Of a stretch of DNA of 64,000 nt, positions 1 to 10,136 are shown in pieces; within the stretch, counting starts at the first letter, position 1; each line of letters opens with the position of its first letter. A program made the position numbers and the translations under genes. The stretch lies in the NCBI GenBank assembly GCA_029216955.1, contig JANAVB010010791.1:8202868-8266867 (forward strand). The letters run 5' to 3'. The notes under the pieces are model-generated. The model did not search any database. It was not told the origin of the DNA and was given only the letters and a program-made list of their open reading frames with translations. Source of the DNA: Iris pallida (Eukaryota > Streptophyta > Magnoliopsida > Asparagales > Iridaceae).

Positions 1-1315
1 GTGTACTGTTCTCTGTCGTACGCTTAGTATTCGGGCACAAGATGGATCTTCTCTCTGTAATGACCGGCCGTTTGAATGAGGGTCTTCGCTCTTTCACAGA
101 TACCATGATGGTAAATCCCAATACTTGGGATGATTTCCCTCCTACTGAGATGCCGTACAATTATCTGTCCGGCTGGTTGTTACTACACAACCCCATTTTG
201 ATGGATCCAGCTTTAGGCGTTGCAGGAGGAAACTTCATTAGCCGTTTTGCCACAGGCTGGTGGAAAGTGAACTCACTTACCGACTGTCGAAAGACGTTAA
301 ATATGGGTTCAGAATAGAAATTCTACTGCGTTTCTCTACCTCAAGGAACCAAGAATCTTCCTCATTTACAGATGGATTTAGAGCCTATGGATGTCCGTCC
401 ACCACCAGCTGCCTTCATGTGGTTGAAGATGATCAGGCCTTCTCACCTGGTGTATTGATTTGGTGGTGAATGTAACATAGAGCCATACCTGCCTAGCGGA
501 TTTGCTCGCCAATTCGGCTATGAGCAAATACATGTGGGCAATGCTGCTACTTATTTATAAGCTTCCGGCTATTTGATTGATGGCGCTAGAAAATGGGGAT
601 ATTACAGCGCCATGGGCACTATAGCTACTTTCTCCATGCCTAATGCTACTCCTGAGATGGGCCCGTATATGTTATATACATATACAAATTTTTATACCTC
701 GGCCAATACTTTTTTCGAGGGATTCACTCTGTCAAACAGTTTTACAAGTGACAAGCGCTCACGGTTGGGGACCAGAACTACCCTGGAATTTCAAAAAGTT
801 GAAGAGAATGCTCTAGCCGATGAACCTTTTGAAGCTACCCTTGTCGGTCTCCCTGACGAGGTGAATGATCCACTGGATATTTTCCTCAAGAAGTGGAAAG
901 AAAAATCTCCAGCAAAAGTGACTAGCAAAAGACAAAAAGTCAGGGAATCACCAGCACTTTATGTCCCCATTAAACCTCCTCCTCATCATAAGGCTCAAGA
1001 GAAAAAGATGAAGTAACCAGCGCTTGTTATTACTGAGCAGCCTATAGCGAGGACTAGATCTCCGAAACGACAAGTTGAAGCAGGGATTTCCTCTGGAGGA
1101 ACTGGGACAACCTCTTCTCCAATCCCAAAAGAAGATAAGAGACCAGATGTGCACAATGAGCCTTCTGAATCCGAAGGATCCCCTCCAATACCATTTAAGC
1201 GCAAAACAAGGAGAAGACTATTGATAACCGAAGTTGAGCAACAAGAAACCACTACTACACTTACTCCTCCAGTTTTAGGACGATCCCTTGGTCGACCAGA
1301 CTCGTCTTTGTCGTT

Positions 1316-1401
1316 GTAAGCCATTGTCTCTGAATGGAAATATTCTTGTCTTCCCAAAATTTATTGGAAGTTTTACATTAATATATATATTCTCTCCTCA
1401 G
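1316..1401 (+). other. Intron 1 of the antisense plant-mobile-domain gene
   Basis: The donor is GTAAGCC. The AT-rich body ends in TATATATTCTCTCCTCAG, a good plant acceptor. Inferred from sequence only. Confidence 0.5.
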
Positions 1402-1975
1402 AGACTCCAGCGTCGTATGTTTTGGCCTCAAATATTGCAGCAGAAGAACCAGCATCCTTAAAGGTTGCTGCTCTAGTGGTTGTACTTGCCGCGACTGTTC
1501 CCGTCACCAACTAAGGATGCTTCGGAGATGGGAACTCTCGAGGAGGTATTCCTCAAATGTTCCTGTTTCTTCTGAACTCTCTCCAGAAGGCAAAGGGATG
1601 ATAGAAGCACTAGATGATTGCAATTTCAGCAATGATCTGCTTGAAAAAGAAGAGGATGAAAATCCAGTGGCTAAAAATATCCAAACTACCGTTGAGGGTA
1701 AAGAATACCCTATTGAATACGAGTGCCAAAAAAGCCCTAAAGATATTGAAGAAGTTGATGTTGAGGAGCTCCAGCTGAAGTTGCTAAAACAAAAGGAGTG
1801 GAAGCAGTTGCAGCCCCAGGTGGCCAAACTGACTCAGAGGTCGGAAGCAGCCATTTTATGTCAGGTGGTTCAGAGGCTTGGAGCATCCAGGCGGCTGTCT
1901 CTAAGAACACCATGGCAAGTCTCCGTACAGAGCTAGATGTACCTCGTGAGACCCCATATCTGCTTCCAAGCTCAG

Positions 1976-2045
1976 GTAACTTTCTGACTTTTATTTACCC
2001 TAACTCCTTTGATAATGTATAAAGATTGTGCTTCTTGATTTGCAG
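1976..2045 (+). other. Intron 2 of the antisense plant-mobile-domain gene
   Basis: The donor is CAG|GTAACT and the acceptor TTGATTTGCAG. The T-rich body is 70 bases, close to the minimum for plant introns. Confidence 0.55.
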
Positions 2046-2992
2046 AAGGTTCGGTAGGGATGATTGTAGTAGCTCCGTTTACTGCTTTTAGCTTTAGCTC
2101 GACCATGGCTCCTCTAGACATGGGGACTCAGGCTGGTGAAGGAAGCTCCTCGATGATGACAACACTAAGATCTTCTGGTGCACAGACTGTAATTCCTCTA
2201 TCTTCAGCAGAAAAAAGAAATCAGGCTGAAGTATTAACTCCTGGTGTATCGGCGATGAACAAAGTCGTCGTCGAGACTTACACCAATGCTTTCTTCGCTT
2301 CCCTGGGAACTCTGTTTCAGATGGTCTTGGAGAAAGGCCACTGCTACGAGTCGATGAAGACAACTGTCTTCTTTATCATCAATGCTCTCTGCAATCTTGG
2401 TGATTTGGATAGAGTTAGCTTCTATAATCTGGATGCGCTCGAAGAGCCAATCAAATCCTACCAAGATTTGACCAGAGGTAATATCCAGAGGCTCGTAGAT
2501 GCCGAGTGTGAGGCGATGGCTCGTGAGTCTGCAGCACAACAAGCAGCCTTAGAGGATTTTGTGGCTGTTTTCTTAATGCGATCCATAGAGTTAGAGTCTA
2601 GTATTCTCGAGGCTACTTCTTTTATTGAGCATTGTAAGACTGAATCCTCAGAAAAGGAGAAGGAAGCGGCTGAATGCCAAACTCATCTTCAAGCGTTGGA
2701 AGCTGAGACGGCCCAACTTCGTGAGACACTTAGAGCCGCCAAGAGACATGAAGAATAAGTCATGGAAATGCATCAGGTTGTCGAGAGCCGTTTGGACGAT
2801 CTGAAAAGGCAACGAGAAGAATTCCTCCAAACTAAGAGTGCAAAAATTGAATGCCGAGTCAAATCTTTACAACCTTTTAATCCAGAATCTGGGAGGGCTT
2901 TGTCTAGGCAAAGGGTACTCGACTCCAGAATTGAGAAAGATGATGCTCTAAAGAGGATGATTACTAAATTCAGCACTCAGCCTCCCAAGTGA

Positions 2993-3530
2993 AGCTATCC
3001 AGATTGTGGCAACTTTTGTTATATTTTGTTTGATGTACAAATTTAATGTTTGCACGTCACTGGAATAAAAATTGATGATCTTTTTATGACTCTATTACTT
3101 ATTGCGTATCTGTTTAAGACACAAGTAATAGATAAGAGTAAGAAATATGTTCAGAGGTACTGGACATGAATATTTCTTAAAAATAACAATACCTATTATA
3201 TCTGTTCAGAGGTGATGTGGACTTGACAGAATATATCTTGTTATATTGTTACTTCGAAGATGACATCATCAGAGATAATATGGACGCGACAAGTCATTGA
3301 TGTAGATAACAGAATTCAGAGGTAATGTGGACATGAATTCGTGTATCTATTGATTATCCTTGAGCCAGATGGGACGCAAGAACATGATATCTTTTAAAAC
3401 AACTGGTTTCCAAAGGATGATGTTTGCAAGGATGTAGTAGATGATGTTGTCGCTCTGGATAGACTTCGCTGGGGATTCAAAGATTTGAAACATGTATAAT
3501 ATTTGTTAGGAAATATAGTACACATTTTTA
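2993..3530. other. Spacer between antisense ORF and pol 3' end, with degenerate repeats
   Basis: No coding sequence seen. It holds the presumed 3' UTR of the antisense gene (AATAAA at about 3064). At least three degenerate copies of the motif TTCAGAGGTRATGTGGACATGA occur near 3150, 3207 and 3312, each next to an ATATTTCTT- or AATTCG-like flank. Confidence 0.5.
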
Positions 3531-4620
3531 AACATGGTATTTCTACAGGAATTTGCCATTAGTAGGCATCATAGCTATTCGGCCATCCATCCCTGACAAT
3601 TAATAAGCTCCATTAGAAAAAAAATTGCTTTTAATGTAGGGACCTTCCCACTTTGGTTTGAACTTGCCCTTGCTCATGTGTGTTATAGTCATAGGACGTC
3701 TAACAGTAAGGACCAATTCTCCTTTTTGAAATGCTCGTTGTTTGACTTTATGGTTGAAGGCTTTTGAGATACAGACTTGATATAGCTCAATATGCTGTTG
3801 AGCTAGTAACCGCTTCTCGTCAAGTGCTTCAAGCTCCTGAAGTCAAAGACGATCATTGTTTTCTGTTATAAGTTCATTGGCAATGTCTATTCTCAATGAT
3901 GGGATTTGAATCTCCAATGGTAGAACAGCTTCGCATCCGTACACCAAAAAGAACGATGTACAACCGGTCGGAGTGTGTACAGTAGTACGGTAGGCCCATA
4001 GATATTCTTCAAGTTTTTTGCTCCAGTTGTATTTATTGGCAGAGACGAACTTCTTAAGAAGCTTGATGATAGTTTTGTTGAATGCTTCTGCCAACCCATT
4101 AGCTGCTGGATTGTAGGTTGTAGAAGCGATATTGTTGATTCTGTTATTATCACAGAATCGAGTGAACTTTTGGCTAATGAATTGGGGTCCATTATCGTGG
4201 ATAATTCGTCGAGGAATACCATATCTATAGATCACATGATGCTTGATGAAGTTGATGACATTGCTTATCTTAACTTCGACTAAAGGTATAGCTTCGGCCC
4301 ATTTATAGAAGTAATCGGTTATAGCTAGAATAAACTGATATCCTCTAGATGACAGTGGGTTGATAGGAGCAATGACATCCATACCCCAAGCTTCGAAGGG
4401 CCATGATGTTGCAGTCAGATATAGAAATTCTGGTGGTTGGTGGATGAAGTTTGCATGTATTTGACATGCTTGACATTTTTTTGTATACTCGATCGCATCT
4501 GATACCATCATGGGCCAGTAGTAGCCTATACGTCAGACACGATCCTGTAATTTAGGTCCGGACTGATGTGCACCATAGACACCATCGTGAGCTTTACGTA
4601 GTACTTATTTTGCTTTATCT
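3530..4620 (-). pseudogene. Tat-A integrase
   Basis: The best-preserved part of Tat-A pol; residues run on the minus strand from about 4620 down to 3530. An HHCC zinc finger (HDGVYGAHQ...KKCQACQ) is followed by the rve catalytic core with all three acidic residues: D in GMDVIAP, D in HDNGPQF and E in GLAEAFNK. The C-terminal domain continues past the 222-residue open stretch (4511-3843) and ends near the PTNGKFL motif at about 3550. It would insert the cDNA into the genome. Stop codons lie just upstream of 4511 and inside the zinc finger, so it cannot be made as part of an intact polyprotein. Confidence 0.85.
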
Positions 4621-4879
4621 CCCACAAGACAACGTAAAAGCATACCGTCATATGATCGTGGATAGAGTGTTTTGGTGATATGATTGTAGTTGAATCAGAG
4701 TGATCGCCGACGGATTGTTGTAGCCTCTTTAGGATCTTCAGGTAGAATGTTATAAACTACAAAGTCGATGAAAGAAGCCCACTAGTCTTCACTTGTAGTG
4801 CAAACTTTGACTGAATTACTGAATTCCATATGTAGATTATTCTCGGTGCAGAATAACTCTCTGTTGGTGATGACGATCA

Positions 4880-5300
4880 TCTGTTGTCTTTTTACTGGAA
4901 TTGCCAATACTGCTGGTAGATTAGCAAGCATATTAGCTTCAGTATTGTAAGCTCAATGTACATGTTCAATGAAGAAACCGTTGAATGATGTAGCCAATTT
5001 GATTGCTGCTTCATGGTATGGCATGAGATCTTGATGCCGAACTTCATACGTACCTCTAACCTGATTGACGACCAGCTTAGAGTCTCCGTATACTTCAAGA
5101 TAATCAATACCCAATTGTTTAGCTACTTGGAGCCTGATCAGTAGAGCATTGTATTCAACAACATTATTGGAGCATGACTCATCCAACAAATAAGCTCTTT
5201 GAATGGCCAATCCTTCTGGAGACACTAGAACGATTCTGACTCCAGCGATGATAGCGCCTTTAGGAGCAATTCTGGAAGCACCATCAAAGAATAGTCATCA
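4880..5300 (-). pseudogene. Tat-A archaeal-type second RNase H (aRNH)
   Basis: A second RNase H domain lies between the classic RNase H and the integrase. Acidic active-site motifs are visible in order: FDGAS near 5290, NNVVEYNAL near 5160, and EVYGDSK near 5090. A second RNase H in this position is known for the Tat lineage. The frame is the same as the integrase and RT, with stops near 5300 and 4950. Confidence 0.8.
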
Positions 5301-5439
5301 AGCAAGAATACCTTATGAAATTATATTAGATTCTAGAGTTTCATCAGGAATCTCGTTATAGAGTTTAGAAGTCTCAGGTACTGGATGAGCCACTAGGAAG
5401 TCAGCTAGGGCTTGACCCTTAATAGACTTTTGTGGAACA

Positions 5440-5760
5440 TCGACCATATCATACTGTGCTAGCAATATGGCCTATATAGCGAGTCTGGAATTGAGTGTAC
5501 TAGGCTTCTTCATCAAGACTCGAAGAGGGTTGACTCTAGAGATGACATGAATGGTATGGCCCATGATATAATGTCGTGTCTTCTGGACAACAAACATCAG
5601 GGCTAAACATTCTTTTTCTACCGGGCTATATCGATGTTCGGCACCAATCATCATGCGACTGAGGTAGTAGATAGCTTTCTCATGGCCTTTCTTGTTCTTT
5701 TGGGCTAGCAAGGCACCCAAGGAATGATCTATTGCTCAGACATACATCAGAAAAGGTATT
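5440..5760 (-). pseudogene. Tat-A gypsy-type RNase H / connection domain
   Basis: The peptide begins GALLAQ and contains YLSRMM and the characteristic YSPVEKECLAL (5720-5472). This matches the RNase H that directly follows RT in Ty3/gypsy elements and would degrade RNA in the RNA:DNA hybrid. Stop codons flank it on both sides in the same frame. Confidence 0.8.
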
Positions 5761-6850
5761 CCTTAGACCGGAGACACTAGAACTGGATGGTTCATTAAGT
5801 ATCATTTTATGACTTCAAATGCTTGCTGGCATTCTTCAGTCCAAATGAATGACATACCTTTCTTCATGAGTTGAGTGAACGGTCTACAACGTCCAGAGAG
5901 ATTTGAGATGAATCTTCTGATGTACGCAAGTCATCCCTGGAATTCTCATAGCTCTTTTAGGTTGCATGGAGGATGCATCTCTTGAATGGCTTTGACCTTC
6001 TCGGGGTCAACGTGTATACCTTTAGAGGTAATAACGAATCAGAGGAATTTGCCACTAGAGACTCCCAGGAATGACTTGGTAGGATTCATCTAGAGTTGAT
6101 GCTGGTGCATTAGATCGAAGATAGTTCTCAAGTCTTGGATGTGATCTTCCTTTAGATGAATTTTGACAACAATATCGTTGACATAGCATTTGACTATCTT
6201 CCGTAAATATTCGCGGAAGATGGTGCTCCTGGCCCACTGATAAGTTGCACTGTCGTTTTTAAGACCGAACGACATAACAATGTAACAGTAGACTCCCAGA
6301 GGAGTACGAAAAGATGTATGTTTCTCATCTTTAGGGTTCATTCGGATTTGATTATATTCGAAAAATCCATCCATGAAAAAATTCGTTCGAACCCACAGGT
6401 ATTGTCGATCATGACATTAGTGATCGGAAGAGAAAACTCATCCTCAATATAGACTCGGACCTTCCATGTTTTCTTCAGGACGGGGACGACGTTATCCACT
6501 CTGTCAGGATGTTGTTATTCTCTAACAAAGTCGTAAGCAATAAGCTTTTTCACTTTAGTTTCTATGACATCCATTATGTCAGGTTAGAATCGATGTTGTC
6601 GCTATTTGACCGACCTTGTATTAGGCAGGATGTTGAGCCTGTGAGTAACGATATGAGGATCTAGTCCTGGCATATCCTCATAACTCTAAGCAACATGAAT
6701 GTATTCCCAAATAAGCTGAATTAATTCTTGCTTCTCTGCTTCTAGAAGACTTTTGCCGATGAAGATTGGTCTTGGTGAAGCTTCTTCTCCAATATTGATT
6801 TGAATTAATTGGTCTTCAGTAGGTGGTTCTCATTGCTCGAAGCAAAGTTC
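5760..6850 (-). pseudogene. Tat-A reverse transcriptase with altered catalytic box
   Basis: The N-terminal part carries SYEDMPGLDP near 6690 and PVLKK near 6480, followed by the palm segment YNQIRMNPKDEKHTSFRTP (6374-6090). The catalytic YVDD box is changed to YVND at about 6170-6185; the asparagine codon AAC differs from the aspartate codon GAC by one transition. The thumb and connection continue to about 5760. Stop codons are scattered through one frame, with no clear frameshift. Without the second aspartate and with the stops, this RT is inactive. Confidence 0.85.
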
Positions 6851-7060
6851 CCATTGATTGTCCATTCTTTGTGCCCAAGGATCAGATTTGGGAGTTTCGA
6901 TGAAATCATCATCGCCTTCAGAGAACTCGGTAGTCACCATATTAGCAGATAGAGTCACTCAATGGACGTGCCCTATACTGGTATCCGTATCCTATGAAAC
7001 AGAGTCAGAAGAATTAGATCGCTCCTCTTTATCTGATTCAAAGGCGTTTGGAGTCATAAC
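6851..7060 (-). pseudogene. Tat-A pre-RT polyprotein linker, left part
   Basis: A minus-strand acidic, serine-rich linker upstream of RT, with stop codons. It is cut at 7060 by the Sirevirus insertion and continues at 16737. No domain recognised. Confidence 0.55.
7056..7060. repeat. Target-site duplication ATAAC, left (Sirevirus)
   Basis: ATAAC lies directly before the TG of the 5' LTR and is repeated exactly at 16732-16736. Confidence 0.9.
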
Positions 7061-8139
7061 TGTTGGCCCATTGGTCATGGTCAAACCTGATTTGAATAAT
7101 TGATCAAACTCTGTCTCGATATAAATGCAAGTCAATTCAGATGTTTACCTACGACGTTTTGGACACTGCTCAACGATGGATATCAATTATGTTCAAGACT
7201 GAAGCCGTTTGACACTCCGAATGTATTTCCTGTTAAGCAAATTTTTTATTTTATTGAGTCTAGGAATACATTGTACACCAAGTCGTACTGGCAAATAGGC
7301 TATCCAAAAATGTTTTTTAAAACCATCCTATTCTTTTACAAATGTCCTTTGTTTTTGAAAAACATCCTTTTTACAAAAAGCTTTTGAAGGACTTTTCAAA
7401 AAGCCAAATTGATTTTTCTCAAAAATGAACTGGCAGAACCCTAGCAGAACTCGGCCCGAGTTTGGCCAGAGTTCGGCCAAGTGGAACGTTAGTGAACGTT
7501 AGATTTTGAACTTGGTCACCCTTCAGTTGTGGTTTGTTACAAAGAGTTCTGTCCGAATTCTGCCCGAATTCTGTCAGAGTTCTGTCTTTGGAAAAACTAT
7601 AAATAGAGAAGCATTTCGATCATTTTAAATCACCAATTCACTTTCAATCTCTTCTCTTCTTAAGCTTACATTCTTCCAAAGAGTTCTAAAAAGTTTTCAT
7701 TTTCAAATCCCAAGCTAGTTACAATCCTCTAGTCGATTTGCCAGAGCGGTACGGTTTAGAAGTTTCAGAGCGATTGTAATCAGAGGCTTGATAGAAGATA
7801 CAACTCTTCACAATTGAAGTTGGTCGAGTTCTTCGTATCAAAGCTCGCGTCTGTAGAAGTTGCAAGGACTTCGTATGAAAACTTGCAGAATTTTCCAATA
7901 GTGGATTCAACTGGAAGCTAGAGTTCTTCCGACTGGACTAGTCCTCACAAGAGGGAAACCAGTATAAATCTCGATATTTGCGTTTGCCTTCTGATCACTT
8001 TTAATTTCTGTCATTTACTTTGTGATTATTATTATATCTGTGATCTAACTGCTAACAAGATTTTTAATTAGCAATATTCCGCTGCCTACTCTATTCACCC
8101 CCCCTCTAGATTATTCTGCTTTACGATTTCGTTCCTACA
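7061..8139 (+). repeat. 5' LTR of the Sirevirus-type element
   Basis: 1079 bases from TGTTGGCCCATTGG to GTTCCTACA, matching 15674-16731. A TATA box (CTATAAATAGAG at about 7597) lies downstream of repeated (G)ARTTCGGCC/ARTTCTGYC motifs at 7448-7585, as expected for the U3 promoter. The R/U5 part follows. Confidence 0.92.
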
Positions 8140-8141
8140 AT

Positions 8142-8153
8142 TGGTATCAGAGC
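8142..8153 (+). promoter_or_regulatory. Primer-binding site (initiator tRNA-Met type)
   Basis: TGGTATCAGAGC lies three bases after the LTR end. A second copy of the LTR end plus PBS follows at 8193-8218, so the PBS is duplicated. Confidence 0.88.
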
Positions 8154-8284
8154 AGGATCTCCATCTAGAGGTATTATATTCTGCTCCCAATTGTTCCTAC
8201 AATTGGTATCAGAGCAGGTTATACAGGTAAAGCAAGGTAAAATTGCAGTTATATTCAATTGTTATATAGATCACAACATTACAC

Positions 8285-10136
8285 ATGGCAACTGTGAAAT
8301 TCACAAGTGAAGGCCAAGCCACAAACAGACCTCCACTGTTTGACGGCACAAACTACACTTATTGGAAAACACGTATGAGTTTCTTTCTGAAATCTCTTGA
8401 TTTTGACTTATGGTCTGTAGTTATTGATGGCTATAAAAAGCCATCTCGTACTAATATTGATGGTGTTTTAGTTAAAAAAACCCCATGACAAATATACAGA
8501 GGAAGAAAAGAAAAAGGTCAGTCTTGACGCACGTGCTATTAACGCTTTATTTTATGCTTTAGACAGAACTGAATTCAACAGGGTGTCTACTTGCACAACA
8601 TCAAACGAAGTGCGGAAACTTATCGAAGTAACCCACGAAGGAACAACACTTGTCAAGGAGTCAAAGATCAACATACTTACTCAGGAGTACGAGGCGTTCA
8701 AAATGAAGCCAAGTGAATCAGTCACTCAGATGTTTACAAGATTCTTGGATATTGTAAATCCTCTGTCTTCACTAGGCAAGGATTACAGTAACCATGAGAA
8801 GATTCGCAAACTTCTATGAGCCCTTATAAAGAACTGGATTCCAAAGGCTACAACAATCATTAAAGGGAATGACCTCTCAACAATGTCTCTAGAAATACTC
8901 ATGGGTAAGCTACTCACTCACGAGTTAGAACTTCAAGACTTTGAAGATGCTACACCAAAGAAGAAGTCAGAGAAGACGATCGGTCTCAAGGCTCAACATA
9001 GAAGAACCATCGAAGATGATTCTGACGACAGCGACTCCGACTCTGAAGATCAAGCTCTTCCGGTAAGAAAATTCAAGAAGTTCATGAGATTTAAAAGGAG
9101 AACAAAGGACAACAAAGACAACAACAACAATGAGGAATGTCCTATTTGCTATGGATACAAGAAGAAAGGACACATGAAGAAAGATTGTCCAACATCATCA
9201 TCATCAAAGAAAAGCAGCAAATATGACAAAGGCTACCTGAAGAAATCTACATCAAGAAAGTACGCCAACACAAGCATATAGCATGAAAGTGAAGCCAGCG
9301 ACTCAGAAGATGAACAATCAAATGATGCTGCAAATGTATGCTTGATGGCTTGTGATCAGGTAATTACTAATCCTCTATTTGATCCTTATGATGATTTCAC
9401 CTTTGAGCAACTATGAGAGGCTAGTGAACTGTTAGATGATTACAGGAAACTGCATAGCAAATATGAGACCTCTAAGAAGGTACTCAAAGAGTACAAAGGT
9501 GAAATAGGAAGACTTACCGACCAATTAGATCATGTTAGAAATAATGACTCTTCAACTGAGTCTGGTGAGCTTTCTTCTATTAAATTGTTGTTACATGAGA
9601 CTGTCAAGCTATCCGAAGAAAAAGGCCAAACTATTATCCAGTTAAAGGAAGACCTATCTAAGGAGAGAAAGAGTCTCCAGTGTGCACAGGTAAGATTAGA
9701 ATCACTTACATCTGACTATACTAGATTATATGACACTTCCAAAAAGTTGGAAATTAGTTTAGGAAAACGGCCTGAAGTTGCTGCTTCCTATTCTAATACA
9801 TGTCAATTACCGAATCATCGGAACACGCCCAACACTGTCAGACCAAACCATACCAAGACTATGCCCAAGAAGACTAATAGGCATGCATTCTTCTACACTA
9901 GAAAACCAAAACCTACCAATCATGCACCTCATACTACTTTCAACACTCAATATGCTAAATGTTATTATTGTGGCCTCATTGGTCATATATCTTCTGCATG
10001 TAGAATCAGAAAGTTAGTAGATTTAAATGTTTATGAATGGATACCAAAAACTAACCAGTCAGGACCCTACAAGAAATGGGTACCAAGAGTTTCATCTGCA
10101 AATTGTTTTGTAGGTGGGACGCCCTTCACATGCTAG
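8285..10136 (+). pseudogene. Sirevirus gag
   Basis: The N-terminus contains PPLFDGTNYTYWKTRM, the standard copia gag start. A central region follows, then an acidic tract (DDSDDSDSDSED), a first zinc-knuckle-like motif CPICYGYKKKGHMKKDC (about 9140), a coiled-coil segment (about 9430-9770) and a second CCHC knuckle CYYCGLIGHISSAC (about 9960). The protein would form the particle and bind RNA. Breaks: a frameshift at the A7 run near 8475, then TGA at 8817, TAG at 9279 and TGA at 9414, each one C-to-T change from CGA, CAG and CGA. The frame ends at 10136, overlapping the pol frame that starts at about 10114. Confidence 0.85.

Larger units (their letters stand above)
42..2992 (+). pseudogene. 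Antisense plant-mobile-domain (aminotransferase-like) gene of Tat-A
   Basis: A decayed plus-strand gene, antisense to the Tat-A pol. Near 475-560 it carries the motif IEPYLPSGFARQFGY, which resembles the plant mobile domain ORFs found downstream of pol in Tat elements. A basic, proline-rich linker follows (about 900-1300), then a long glutamate-rich coiled-coil C-terminus (about 2250-2990). Two GT-AG introns are visible at 1316-1401 and 1976-2045. Stop codons at 557, 1014 and 2756 interrupt otherwise continuous frames; those at 1014 and 2756 look like CAA-to-TAA changes. There is also frame slippage around 300-480. An AATAAA signal lies at about 3064. The function of such antisense ORFs is unknown. 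The true start may lie left of the window. Confidence 0.7.
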
